From assembly GCA_002633025.1 (NCBI GenBank), contig NMRB01000059.1:185941-249940 (forward strand): a DNA stretch of 64,000 nucleotides, read 5' to 3'. A program made the translations under genes and the position numbers. This document shows, one piece after another, positions 1-10,966 of the stretch (positions are counted from its first letter, which is position 1; each line of letters starts with the position of its first letter). The notes below the pieces were generated by a model. That model saw only the letters and a program-made list of their open reading frames with translations, was not told the DNA's origin and did no database searches. This DNA is from Notospermus geniculatus (taxonomy: Eukaryota; Nemertea; Pilidiophora; Heteronemertea; Lineidae).

Positions 1-1935
1 GACCACTTTCGATAATTTCACGTTTGATGCTCCTGATGCAGTCCGGGCTGCTTATCTCGACATTTTCTGTCTTGATGCAGTCTGGTTTACGCTCATCTGC
101 GAGGTCTGCCGGCTCCACCTTACACGTAGGTTTACTCGAAGGAACCCCCTGACTGTGCTGGAACCGCCAGCCCTGTTTCTTGTGGTGTTTCGACTCGACC
201 ATGTGATTGGCCAAACCGTCCAGCGTATCATACTCAGTATCACAAACACGACATTTGAAAACCGACTTCGTATCATTCTCCTTCTCAAAGAAAGTCGTAC
301 ACTTGTGAAGTTTACGATGTGCAGAGCTGAATATGTCTGCATAGTGTTGCGTCTTCATCATGTGAACCGTCAACTCGGGTAAACTTTTGAACGACTCTCC
401 ACACTGCATGCAGCGTAATATCTGTTTTGTCTGTTCAGAACCGCTGTTCAACCACATATCTTGACCCCGTACTAGTTTCGGGTAATCTCCAGAAGGGCCT
501 ACTTTACTGTTCCTTGGCATATGCCCTGTATCCTGCATATGAACGCTCAATTCATATAAGGTGCTGTACGCTTTACCACAGTCACACTTAAAATCAATAC
601 AGTTTCCTTTCACAATACTCTTACTGTCTGAGAAAGATGAAATATTCACAACGGGTTTTGATTGAAGATTTGTGCTTGGTCTTGTAGGGGGCGCCGATGA
701 AGTCAATGGTGATGACCGATGGGCTACGCTAGCGTGAGATACTGGACGAGAAGCGGCTGCGGGTAGGACAGGTTTTGGGATCTCCATTGGCCGACTCGCA
801 GGACGATTTATGGAAGGCATGACCTTGCCATACCAGCCCTCGATGGAACGTTTATCATACTGCATAAGATCATAATGACTTGGAATTTTCAAATGAGAGA
901 AAACGTAGTTCATATTCGGGAACTGTGGGTAGCCACCATTGTACCAGTAACCTAAATTACTACCGAATTTTTGTTGCAGGCTTGCTAAGGAAGGGGAAAT
1001 CGCAGTCCCGTGCTGGTCCTTTTCACTGTGGTGGCGACTCCGCGACTCCTGACGACCACTCCGTGATTCGTCGTGGTCATTCCGTGGTTCGCGCTGGTGG
1101 TGACTCTGCGAGTCTGAGTAACTATTCCGAGATTCTCTCCGACTACTCCTCGAATCGTAACTCTGCTGCGAGTGCGAGTCGTGAAAGGGATTGTGCAATT
1201 CACTACGGTAGCTCCTCGGTTCATGCAGATTATTCCGGTGCATTGATGAGGTCTGACTACCGTTCACTGCAGGTGTTGCTTTTCGAGACGACTTTTGTGA
1301 CAAGTCTAATGGTTGTGTCGGGTCTATGTTACTGTCTCTACGATGATATGAATTCGATTTGGGCAGTTGTGGCAAGACTTCCCCTGAGGAATGTTCAACC
1401 TTAGGCCTTTTAGCACTAAGATCCATCACACTATCATGAGCAGAAGAATAACTGTTTTTCAAATGGTCACGTTCAGGGCATATCTCCATGTCAAAAGAAT
1501 GCTTCCGCTTTTGTGATGACGTACCATCACCTTCAGATCGTACTGACGTTAACAGGTTCATTTCGGAATTGGGTTCAGTCCTGAGCTTAGTAAAGTTTAA
1601 ATCATCACCAATTTGCATACTGTCATCATTACAAATGTCCTTATTTTCACTACTATCCACTAATTCATATTGTTTTCCCTCGGTAATGTCACTGAAATTG
1701 TCAAGTTTCTCGACGCATTTTTCAATATTGAGATTTTCCTCAGTTTCTGGCTGCATCGCCTCACTGTTTTTATTGTCACTGATTATATCTTCGTCTGATG
1801 CAATTTTGTCATCACTGGCATCATCTGACTGCTGCGTGTCCTCGCCGTCACTGTCATCATCATCGTCATCACCACTGCTGCCATCTCGCTCAGCCTCATC
1901 ATCTTCTTCCTTTATCACTTTACCATCTTCAGAAT
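1..1935 (-). CDS. tsh: Teashirt-type C2H2 zinc-finger transcription factor, large internal exon (3' part off the window)
   Basis: Teashirt proteins are nuclear, DNA-binding, mostly repressive factors in patterning and Wnt/Hox-linked development. On the minus strand one frame stays open from 1935 to the window edge (about 645 codons). In order: an acidic N-terminal stretch with a run of six Asp (about 1800-1935); basic patches QKRKH near 1490 and AKRPK near 1400-1414; PLDLS at 1298-1312, the CtBP-binding motif known in this family; a Ser/Arg/His/Glu-rich segment (about 1020-1250); finger 1 (521-586); a linker reading KLVRGQDMWL; finger 2 (344-412, C-x2-C, HMMKTQH); finger 3 (185-253, C-x2-C, NHMVESKHH). 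The three fingers share the family's long H-x5-H spacing and wide separation. Finger 1 has C-x1-C instead of C-x2-C. After finger 3 come two I-K-x-E SUMO-type sites (65-76 and 17-28). The start codon lies in an upstream exon not located here; family members have a short first coding exon. The linker and finger spacing make the family call firm. Confidence 0.9.
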
Positions 1936-1962
1936 CTAAAAGATACAAGGAAAATAAAAGTT
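1936..1962 (-). other. 3' splice acceptor of the teashirt exon
   Basis: On the minus strand a pyrimidine-rich tract (TTTTATTTTCCTTGTATC) ends in TTTTAG at 1942-1936, directly before the acidic coding sequence. The coding frame stays open past this point by chance. A transposon begins about 100 bp further upstream, and the intervening sequence does not read like the protein. The exon start at 1935 is inferred from the acceptor, not from a transcript. Confidence 0.7.
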
Positions 1963-2043
1963 TTAGTACCTCATCATGTATGAAAATTTACAAGGATGTC
2001 CCGGGATGACGTCATGTCCTCCTATCAGTTGGTCAGAAAAGAC

Positions 2044-2320
2044 TGGTGTATCATCGATCAGCGTTTCTGTGTGTGAATGTTTCTCCTCCATTGTACTGCG
2101 TAATTGAATAGACATGGGGTCATACGAATAAAGACCAGTAAATGCTTTTACTTCGATTTTGCAATACACTAGGCAATGCTGTACAAATCTGAAGTAAAAG
2201 CATTAGCTAGGTTTAATTCATATCACCCATGGTCCCTCCAGCTGTCTGTTGTCGCTACGTTACCAATAAAGAAAGAAGGAGACGCTGAAAAAACGGGGAA
2301 CACTGGCAGATGTTACAGCG
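2044..2320. mobile_element. Non-autonomous DNA transposon, GGTGTAACATC-ended family
   Basis: It starts with GGTGTATCATCGATCAGCG and ends with ACACTGGCAGATGTTACA, degenerate inverted ends shared with copies at 20763-21138, 55470-55797 and 60650-60797. A smaller inverted repeat (AATGCTTTTACTTC and its complement) sits inside at about 2140-2210. It lies just upstream of the teashirt exon acceptor, so it is intronic if the acceptor call is right. Confidence 0.6.
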
Positions 2321-3313
2321 GAACGAACTGACCCTGTAAGTGCTGAAATGTGGAAAAAACATCACAACAAGCACCACCCCTGAAAAGTATTTTCACCATT
2401 AGAATACGTAATGCTGCTTTGAGTCAGCTACAAGTACATGTACATCAAACAATAGAGTAGGAACAATGGTTGTCGTCATTATCTTGAAAAAAGATGATTC
2501 CAGAAATATTTAGTCAAAGACAAGGAATTAATGCTCTTTTTTTTTAACTCAACAGCACTTGATCCAAACCGATGTGAAAATTACATGAGAAATTCAAATC
2601 CGTCTAAATTATGTGTCAGATCTCAGCAGTACATTAATCATAACCATTTTTCTGCCACGTCTGACAATGTATAAAACATTAAATGCGGCATTCTAGGCTG
2701 GATAATAAATTCTAATTTCACAAGTCCAATCAAATTTCAGATGCACTTCAATCTACACCAAAACATGTCAGTTATCATAGCCTCGCTAATGTTTTAAAAT
2801 CTTAGAAAAAAGCTTGTTTTTGTCATTGCTAATTCTTTCCACACATATGATCTGCAGTTTTATCACATTCAGTTCATGAGTGCAGTGAATTTGAAATGCA
2901 GATGATCCTTTCCAGTCCTGGTGCCTAAAGTAATGAAGAAATCTATTCGTAACACTTCGGGTCTTTCCGTCATTCTTCGTCGTTCTTTGAGATCTGGCAC
3001 AGTTTCGAGCTCTAAGAATTGAGAGTTGAGAATGGTAAGAAATCAAGAAATGTTAAAAGTTGAACTGAGGTGAAAGATGAAAACTGTGAGCTACCCTAGC
3101 CATCGATTCATTTTTTTTCAAATAGCCTATGAATTGAGAAAGTTTGTTAACAGCAGTTAGATAATGAAAAAATATATTACGGTCACAGTCGATCATCTTT
3201 CAGATTACATGTATTTCACATGGAAGCATGCCACTTTCAGGTGACTTTCTCAAACTCGTGTTCGAACGAAAACACGAATCGACGGCTATGGTAGCTCTCA
3301 TGAACGTACGACT
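2321..3313. other. No recognised feature
   Basis: AT-rich unique-looking sequence with only short chance reading frames. I see no RNA gene, transposon terminus or tandem repeat. It is probably part of the intron upstream of the teashirt exon. Confidence 0.5.
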
Positions 3314-3535
3314 TTAAAGGGCCTCTAGAGGCAGCTCGCTATTAGGCTACTATCAGTACTGCGACTATACAACAGGTGGCGCTAGCAACCATGAACTCAT
3401 GAATTGTGGATGAGATTTTGACATTGAAGAAATCTTCCATCAAAAATGATGCCCAAGTTGGATCCTCATGCCATCAATTCTCTGTTAGTAATCATATCAA
3501 TATGCAATAAAAAGCTGCCTCTAGAGGCCCTTTAA
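3314..3535. mobile_element. Palindrome-ended MITE flanked by TTAA (piggyBac-like)
   Basis: The ends TTAAAGGGCCTCTAGAGGC and GCCTCTAGAGGCCCTTTAA are exact inverted repeats. Both carry TTAA, the piggyBac target duplication. The interior contains ACAGGTGGCGCTAGCA, shared with related copies at 25686-25881 and 54298-54586. There is no coding capacity, so it would depend on a transposase in trans. Confidence 0.7.
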
Positions 3536-4289
3536 AGGCCCTACAAGAGATAGAAGAGAAGAGTTTTCCTTTGTCAGGCTGATGCCTGCGTATCTGTTAC
3601 CTCTATCAATCTAAGTTACAGTACTGATCGGCCACTTCTTAGAAACGAGGCCAAAATGATGATTTACCAACGTTGTTTCATCAATTGGTAAAGTTGACCA
3701 CTGGAAGACCCAATGTATCAACTACCCTCTAGGTTACGAATGCCATTTATAAATTACTCGAGCAACATCCGACATTGACAAGAAGCGCTTGCTCCAAACT
3801 CACGAATCAATCTTGTGGAGATGATTCTTTTTCCTTGCTAGATCAATGAATGAGAGTGAACCATGAAAATAGATCGCAGGGCTACTCGAAGGGGTCATTT
3901 TAATCCCCCGGTGTCGTATGGTGTCCGGAGGAAAGACAAACGACCCGTGGGGGTTATGAATGACTTGGCTGGTACGAGGTTAGCCAGAGAACGCTGTGGG
4001 TGTGAACTCATTAGACGTGGACAAATTGGGGCTTTGTTCAAGAGGGATGTTGTTTCAATCAGAAGACATCAAAACCTCGAAGAAAAGCACCAAATGCTTT
4101 GATCAGTTATGAAAAAAATGTCGTGTTTTAATCCAATGCAAAGTTCCTGAAGAAACCAATGCCAATGGCCAAAAATTCAATTAGGGTGCCTGATGAAAGT
4201 CGTGGTGGCTGGAATTTTGCACCAGCATTTCATTGCTGATATCATTACCCTTCAAGCTAAGAAATAGGATATGGTAAGAGTATCACTGC
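3536..4289. other. No recognised feature
   Basis: Unique-looking sequence. A plus-strand frame at 3863-4102 (79 codons) has no recognisable domain and is rated a chance open frame. Confidence 0.45.
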
Positions 4290-4860
4290 CCTCCAGTTCC
4301 TTCCATCGAAAACGGTCCCTCAGTCCCTACTGTTTCTTCAAAGAAGGTCCTCTTTCCTCAGATATAGTGTGTGCAAAACTCGAGCACTCCAGTTACTTCC
4401 ATCGAGGGTCCATCAAACTCAACAGCTTCTTCGTCGAATGTCCCTTACCATGTCTCTTTTCCCATGCACAACTCAGGCCCTCCAGTTCCTTCAACGAAGG
4501 TTCCTCAAACCCGCCATGACATCAAAGGTCCCTCACTGTTATACCGTTCCTTGGTTATATTCCTTGGGCGTGCTGCCCGTTAGTGCCGGTGATTGATGCC
4601 TAATGCGAGGGCCCGTGGGTTCGAATCTGGTAGGAAGCAATGTCTTTCACCTTAGAAACCCGTTTCTATTTCATGTTCCTTGGTTATACAGTGCAGTGTG
4701 TGCAAAATTCGAGCCCCCTCCCCTAATTCCTAAGCCCCTCAAGCCCTCCAGGTTCTCCACCGAATGTCCCTTGCTCACTTTTCAATTTTTGGTTGCAATG
4801 TGGTGCACAAATCAAGCAGTACATGTCTCTCTCCATCAAGGTCCATCCATGTCATCGCCA
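4290..4860. repeat. Degenerate tandem repeat rich in CCCTCCAGTTCCTTC-like units
   Basis: Variants of 'CCCTCCAGTTCCTTCCATCG' and 'AAGGTCCCTCA' recur irregularly at roughly 50-70-bp spacing. The stretch produces several overlapping plus-strand frames (4271-4602 and 4603-4902) without any domain. It is read as an old minisatellite interrupted by the tRNA-like fragment at 4575-4655. Confidence 0.45.
4575..4655 (+). repeat. tRNA-derived SINE fragment (family 2)
   Basis: It contains GTGGGTTCGAATCTGGTAG, a good B-box, preceded by a possible A-box (TTAGTGCCGGTGATTGATG) and followed by GAAGCAATGTCTTTCACC. The same string of features occurs on the minus strand at 31598-31665, so this is a dispersed repeat and not a functional tRNA. 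The cloverleaf is incomplete. Confidence 0.5.
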
Positions 4861-4869
4861 TCACTTTCC

Positions 4870-6360
4870 TGTGATATTGTCATAAGAGCAGTTACTGAGT
4901 AATTGCTATAAATCTGTTTCATCCACCACCACTGTCGTCTTCTCTTAACAAAAGACCCGTTGTTGACACAGGAAATCTTATTTCATATCTGCCCCTAGAG
5001 CTGATCAAAATTTAACCATGTCGATAATGACTTATGTCAAACAAATTATCATTAAGTAGATACTGTGCTGGATCGTGCTCAGAGCTTGTGCAACATGAAG
5101 TCATAGATCTGACAACACAAGTCGATTTGTGTCAAGTTCAGTATGTGCAAACACTGGGAAAATGTACCGCTATGCAACATATTCCAATAGTGTAATTTTG
5201 AAACTTCACTCGCAAGCGAAGTGGGAAAAACTAATATAGACGCTTTTGTGTGTTTCATCATGAAGTGTCAGATCCTCGTTTAATCAGATGACTGGGGCTA
5301 CTTGGCGTCAATTACTTGTCAACTTGACATCAAAATGACGTCCTTTTCATGTCAAGATGGCAGAAACAATTTCTGATGTAAAAATTGACGACAACTTTAT
5401 GTCATACTCGTGTAGTTACAAGACCGTCAATTTGACGTTGAGAGGCCTCGAATATTTGATATTGGAGCGGCAGAATAGAGTTAGACGTGTTGAGGGAGAG
5501 ACTAGCATAGAGCTGACATGCTTAGAATGAGAATGATGTTTATGGGCAGATTTGACGGACGTAAACGATATCAGAGTATTTGCAGTACCATAGTTATGCA
5601 TTCCAAACGAAACTTGTACATTATTCAATATTTTGCACTCGTTTGATATTTTCCAGAGCTGATGTAGTTAGTGGTGGCTTGGGCTTCGTTAAAAATCACA
5701 TGCGAGAGGTCAAGTGATCATGATATTCTTTGAGTCTGTTATGTGAGTGCAAAATGACTGTGAACCTTTCCCAATATACCCTTGGTTTGTAATTTACAGG
5801 AGATGTACTAGATTTCATATTCTGAAGTGTTTCGCATGGTTGTACCTCCCTATATTTATAAATAATTAATAAATAACATCATTCAGATTTTGATTGAGGT
5901 GACAGTGAATTGACGTGATTGTTCAGCAAGACTGTTCTGCCATCATCTCAGTCAATCTAACGTTCAAATATTAATATATTTCAACGTAGTTGCTCTCAGA
6001 TGATCGACAATGAACGAGCCTCATGGTGTGCACATAAAAATAATATTACTTCTGATGGCACACTCAATTGTTAATATCAATTGGTGCAATTTTACAGGTG
6101 TGTTGGAAATTGACATAAATTTTTGCTTGAAATGGAAGAAAAATTTGATGACGAGACCCCCCTTGAATACGACAAATCCCTCGTTCGACCGGTGTGAACG
6201 CGGAAAAGCCCCCCCCCCCCCCGGAATCAAAGTCCAGGTGCTGCTCTCCCAATGGATTAAGCCTTTACGGTGAAGGACTACGTCCCTAACCCTGACCATA
6301 ACCGTTGCATGGACTTTGTAGACGGACTGCCATGCCTAGGACTTTCTCCGCTGGTATATG
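4870..6360. other. No recognised feature
   Basis: AT-rich sequence with short chance frames on both strands. A homopolymer C run lies just inside the right end at about 6211-6224. No transposon termini, RNA genes or tandem repeats were recognised. Confidence 0.45.
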
Positions 6361-6497
6361 GTGTTACATTTGCCAGTGTATCCGTCTTGTTGTTTTGGAA
6401 ACGGTGGCAGATAGATCGACATGTTTCTCTGTGTGTCCCCTATTGTCAAGTCGCAGCTTATTCCGTCAGACAGTACGAGGGGAACACCCACAGATGG

Positions 6498-6815
6498 GGT
6501 GATAGAATCTAATGCGGCCCCCGTCTTTCTGATGTCCCCTTGGGTCTTGGTCTCTCTACAGTCCAATGGGTACCCTAGCCGACTTTTTCAATAGGTGTCA
6601 CTAGTGGTTAAAACTATTGAAATGAAACTGACATCCCGGTCCTGATCAATTTCCCACACAAAAGGCGTCCATTGTATTAGGACCGGGTTTCGGTGTGCTG
6701 CCCTCTATCGAGCTAGGATCCCCATTCAATGGTGCCCCTTAATATCTGTAAATATATTGTTGGGGGACATCACATATAGGGGGACATTAGATTCTATTAC
6801 ACCGGTGTACCAGTT
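6498..6815. mobile_element. CCGGTGTAATAGAATCTAATG-ended MITE with another element nested in it
   Basis: The left end GGTGATAGAATCTAATG and right end CATTAGATTCTATTACACCGG match the terminal inverted repeats of the uninterrupted copy at 17051-17220. Relative to that copy, a separate element (about 6567-6729) interrupts the middle. A GGTGTTACATTTGC sequence just to the left (about 6359) suggests it landed next to an older GGTGTAACATC-family element. Confidence 0.6.
6567..6729 (+). mobile_element. Nested element with GGTACCCTAGC / GCTAGGATCCCC ends
   Basis: It is shared with 9461-9629 (opposite orientation) and with both units of the duplication at 32-35 kb (about 32668-32945 and 34138-34290). 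Common internal strings include TTTCAATAGGTGTCACTAG, GTCCTGATCAATTTC and TTTCGGTGTGCTGC. CAATGG flanks both sides here and may be the target duplication. Confidence 0.55.
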
Positions 6816-7449
6816 AGTGGCAATATCACAGGGAGAGGCTCACCGTAATAGCTTTGGACAATGCCAGACGTTGTCTTGGTAGAATATTTTGACCCAGCAT
6901 GCCAGACGTTCATGACTTCCACTCATCACATTTTAATCGAATTCCAAGCCCTGAGTTTTTAACCTGAACATACTAACCAAATAAAAGAAAAAAACCCATT
7001 GCCCATGCACATCTATGTGATATATTTTCATTTTATCCATCTCCCTTTTGGCAGATGTGATTAGTCTTTCTTAGCAAGACCATTAGGCTGATTTATCATG
7101 CCGACGAATTCATAGCCCCGACACATGCAAATGGCCGTCATTCCGTATGCAGCATGGCGCAGGGACATCAAAAACATCACACATTATCGCCTCCACACAC
7201 AATGCCCCATTTGTTAGAATTTCACTGGCAAATTTTACAAGTCTAATCAGTATTTTTTGCACATAGAGTTTAATTTTCTTGAACAGAGTGCTGCTTTCAT
7301 CAGTTTTACACACCCAGTTCTATTTTGTCTTTAGGACTTGAAGGATTTTTCAATTCTATTATTCACAAAGATAACAAGTTTTCTCAACAGCTGTTTTTGC
7401 TTTGTTTTCGTATAGGACAGGAAAGAGGTTTTGCCATTAGTTTGTTCAG
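6816..7449. other. No recognised feature
   Basis: Unique-looking AT-rich sequence. Short frames such as 7110-7313 (minus) have no recognisable domain. Confidence 0.4.
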
Positions 7450-7457
7450 TAGATGCT

Positions 7458-7553
7458 GCATCCTCCCACAGCAGGGGTTTTTACCTCGCTCCTCTTCATC
7501 CACTCACGAGTGTATGAAGAGGAAAGAGACCAAAGCCCTGATGTGGGAGGATG
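7458..7553. mobile_element. CATCCTCCC fold-back element, copy 1
   Basis: A near-perfect palindrome: CATCCTCCCACAGCAGGGGT at the left, complementary sequence ending GTGGGAGGATG at the right, arms meeting near ACTCACGAGTG. It is flanked by TAGATGCT (7450-7457) and TCGATGCT (7554-7561), an 8-bp duplication with one mismatch. The family recurs at 27081, 45724 and 62586 with the same duplication length. Confidence 0.75.
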
Positions 7554-7561
7554 TCGATGCT

Positions 7562-9460
7562 GTTGTGTTTTTTAAGCATATGTGCAGTATTCTTTGTCAA
7601 GCAAATAAAACTGAAAAAATGAAATGGATCTGAATATTTGCGTGTCGTTTGTCATTCATTCATTCTTCTCTGACGTTCCTGACAGATTTGAGAAAGCCTT
7701 ATGACAAACGACCATCACAAACGTATCAGGGGAAAAAAGTGAAACTTGCGAAAATTTTCATAAGCAATGGCCAGTGGGGTCCAATGGTCAAAACATACTG
7801 CCCAGGAAAGAAAGTTATAGCATTTATAAATGAGCCGGGGGATCATGGTCAAATTCGGCCGCTGTCTAGAACATGACAAATTAGGTCATTAATTATAAAC
7901 AATGAACGTGCAGATATCAATCCGCGTCAACTTTCCCTGCAATGGTCGGCAGTTGACAATGGATGACTGCCATTGGCCGGATGCGATGATGGACGATCTC
8001 GTTAATCATGTGGCGTTCCTGTCAGGTATAAAATCATTCCACAAAATTAGAATTTGATTTGTGGCATTTTTTCGAGCCTTGTCCAACGTGGACGGCTCCA
8101 CCATCATCCTATATGGCGGCCAGTCTCTACAGCGGCGATAACGTCCATCCATCCATCATGGTGGCCATCCGCCGGGATAAAACAAGCAAAAGAAGAAACA
8201 CTAATGACAGCCATTTATATTGCGAACACTCTCGTTGGCAATATTTGACATATTTCTCGTCAGAATAAACTGCTTGGATGATGACCCACACGACTGCCAT
8301 CTAGACCTTACAAATCATTTTCCTCAGAGCAAACTCTGCTGTGAAATGATTACGAAATGAAGATTAGATTTGGGGCGATAAAAAATTGTGAAAACAACCA
8401 GTCACCAAATTTTGTTAGAATAGTCCAGTAAAATTTTCTCGGTTCCCATGGCAGTTGGGTCAGTTCGTGATGGAGAAGGTGATGTTGCATTACAGCATGG
8501 TTTACCCGCGTTTCTTTCTTGTAATAAATGTTACCATAAAGGAATCAAACATAAAGGTTTAACTGCGAACGATGAACTAACTGGGGGATACACTTCATGT
8601 GTTGCCACCAGATGTCTCTCACTGCCTGAATTTTGGCTTTACGTAATAGGCACGAGCTTCGACTTTTTTTGTAGTGAAGGAGTACATGAACCTGTCAACT
8701 TGATGCCTTGAATTCCATTTCTGAGGATAACAGAGCTACATGTATTTTCAGCACAATTAGTGTTCCATGTGCAAATGTACGTTAGCCTGGTATTCAAACG
8801 TACACAGATGACCCTTCGCTCTCATCGTTCGTGGGGTTCTCATTAATTCAGTCCTTTTGTATCATAAGATCAACTGGTCGGAATTCAACAAAATTTGCAG
8901 TAAACATGCAGAAGGGTCTTGCCTATCATATGGAAGAGTCAGAATGCAAATCTGTTGAGGTTTAAAGGGATACTGTCCACATTTATAAAATGCTAAATTT
9001 GTAAGTTGAACCTTTATGTTTGATTCCTTTATGATGTTACTGATGTTCATTGCTCATTGGTTCTAACGTAGGTAAAAATTCCAGATTCGATGCTTTTACT
9101 CACACGTTTTTAGTGACATAGATATTTCTTTCCATTATTGTGTCAAGGAATCGTGAACCAATATACAAGTCTTATTTTGGAAAACACCTCGTATACAATA
9201 CCTGCTCGAGTCTTCAAGGTTGTGACACTCCTCTATTAGTTCTCTGGCCGTATATTTTGGGCTTGAAACTGAACTTGAGAACAACAGGACCAGTCAGCTG
9301 CACTTATTGCCAAAAGATGGCAGCAAAGTTCTAGCGGATCAATACAATATTAAAGAACATTCTCCCGATTGTTGCTCAATCAACCATGAATGGGTCCGCT
9401 AGGCATTGAATTGGGCCGTAGTGACCCCTATTGGTTAACTGACTGACAGCTCCTATTCAG
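7562..9460. other. No recognised feature
   Basis: Mixed unique sequence with chance frames only (for example 7649-7876 and 8448-8711, plus strand). None shows a domain. Confidence 0.4.
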
Positions 9461-9629
9461 TGGGGATCCTCCTTAGCTACGATAGAGGGCAGCACACCGA
9501 AACCCGGTCCTTCCTATACAATGGACGGCTTTTGTCTTGGAAATTGACCAGGACCGGGATGTCAGTTTCATTTCAATAGTTTTAACCACTAGTAACACAT
9601 ATTGAGGCAGTCGGCTAGGGTCCCCATTG
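9461..9629 (-). mobile_element. Element with GTGGGGATCC / CTAGGGTCCCC ends, inverted copy of the one at 6567
   Basis: It reads GGATCCTCCTTAGCTACG, then GGGCAGCACACCGAAACC, then GTTTTAACCACTAGTAACAC, then GGCTAGGGTCCCCATTGG. Each block is the reverse complement of the corresponding block at 6567-6729. No exact target duplication was found. Confidence 0.55.
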
Positions 9630-10737
9630 GAGGCCTACTCAAGTTCAATTTCAAGTCCAGGAAAAGTTATCCAAATTTAGGGACAAACATTTTGAGATCA
9701 AACAGTTTCAAAGAAACTCAGATTTTGGTTACCTTGTACCACTTATTATTAGTTTATGCTACCCATATTGATGGGCGATCATCAGCAGCAGGCAGGGAGA
9801 AGTTGTCAAAAGTTTGAAATAACACTTGAAATAAATGTCTATACCGGTGAAACAACTAAAACCTCGCATCATGACAGCTATGTAACTCCAGTGAACTGGT
9901 TAATTTCCTGTCAATATCTAGCCACGCATTCCAACAAACCTGTCAGTTGCCTAATTGAACAACCTTCAAAAACTCAAGACATATTTATCCTGATTGCAAA
10001 TTCTTAATTGAAAAATATGCCAATCCTTGCTCTCGCCAAGCCAAAGACCTGTCCATTGTTGTCAGCCGTTTATATTTTCCAATACGTCATGCGGAGTGCC
10101 CTGTATCTTGTTCATGACATTTTTAACATATGCCTCAGACATATCTGACATCAACGAATCGAAAGATTTTTCAGAGAAACAAAAGTCAGGAAACGTCTTT
10201 GTCAGGTCTTCTTTTTCCGATATTTTCAGTGTTGCCAAAATATATTGAAATTGACATACTTGCCAAATGTCGCGGGGGTAATTGACACCATGAGTTCAAT
10301 TGGTTCAATCAATCTCATTGGTTTCAGTGCTACGTTTCTTTCCAGAATTAGGGGTCGGCTTGATTTCACGTGCGATTGGCTGCTTGTCCAATATTCTGGT
10401 GCCATAGTTTTTTTTATCGTCACATGCACAAGTATTGAAGGAGTCAACCATGAAATGACATCAAACTAAGGAAACTATTGAAAAAGTTAACAAAACATGC
10501 CAAAAGCCAGCATCACACTAGCACCATGTTCGCCATTGCGTTTAAAGGGGGACCGACATGTTTGCCAACCAACCAAAACTGGGCTGTCTACAATTCCAAA
10601 CTTCAGGACTCACAATTGTTTGATTTGAAAATTTCCACCCATTTCCAAAATAAACACCAAAATTTGATTTTTGAATTCAAATTTCCCTCTCTTTCCATAT
10701 ATTTGAGTGATGTCGCACATGGAAGCATCACAATACT
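9630..10737. other. No recognised feature
   Basis: AT-rich sequence with chance frames on both strands (9602-10007, 10226-10469). No domain, RNA gene or transposon end was recognised. Confidence 0.4.
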
Positions 10738-10752
10738 GTAACCATACAGTGC

Positions 10753-10951
10753 TAATAAGCAAGAAGTCAATCTCCAGAATTCACGAACTTTCGACCCCAA
10801 CCGGGGTCTTTTTCAAGTGGAACTTTACAATCTGAAACTCTAGAAAAGACTGGAAAAGACCCCGGTTGGGGTCGAAAATTCGTGAATTCTGGAGATTGAC
10901 TTCTTGCTTATTATCATTTTGTGTGTCAATTTTGTGCTATTCTGTATCTTG
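10753..10951. mobile_element. Hammerhead-like palindromic retroelement, copy H1 (divergent subfamily)
   Basis: The arms 10753-10812 and 10855-10912 are inverted copies. Each arm, read outward, contains GACCCCGGTTGGGGTC followed by GAA and a short hairpin ending in C. In the right arm (plus strand) GACCCC/GGGGTC is at 10858-10873, GAA at 10874-10876, and stem III AATTC/GAATT at 10877-10888 with a GT loop, then C at 10889. The CTGANGA box has decayed to CTGGAAA. The tail ATTATCATTTTGTGTGTC is shared with all other copies. The insertion is flanked by the 15-bp direct repeat GTAACCATACAGTGC (10738-10752 and 10952-10966). Confidence 0.65.
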
Positions 10952-10966
10952 GTAACCATACAGTGC

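Noticed and set aside
880-1404. 174-codon plus-strand frame
   Set aside because: It is antisense to the teashirt coding exon. Its Ser-rich composition mirrors the Ser/Arg/His region on the real strand.
1488-2009. 173-codon Ser-rich plus-strand frame
   Set aside because: It is antisense to the acidic Asp/Glu N-terminal part of the teashirt exon (GAY/TCA complementarity).
1963-2169. Minus-strand frame as the 5' exon of teashirt
   Set aside because: It lies largely within the GGTGTAACATC-family transposon at 2044-2320, and the implied intron would be only about 40 bp.
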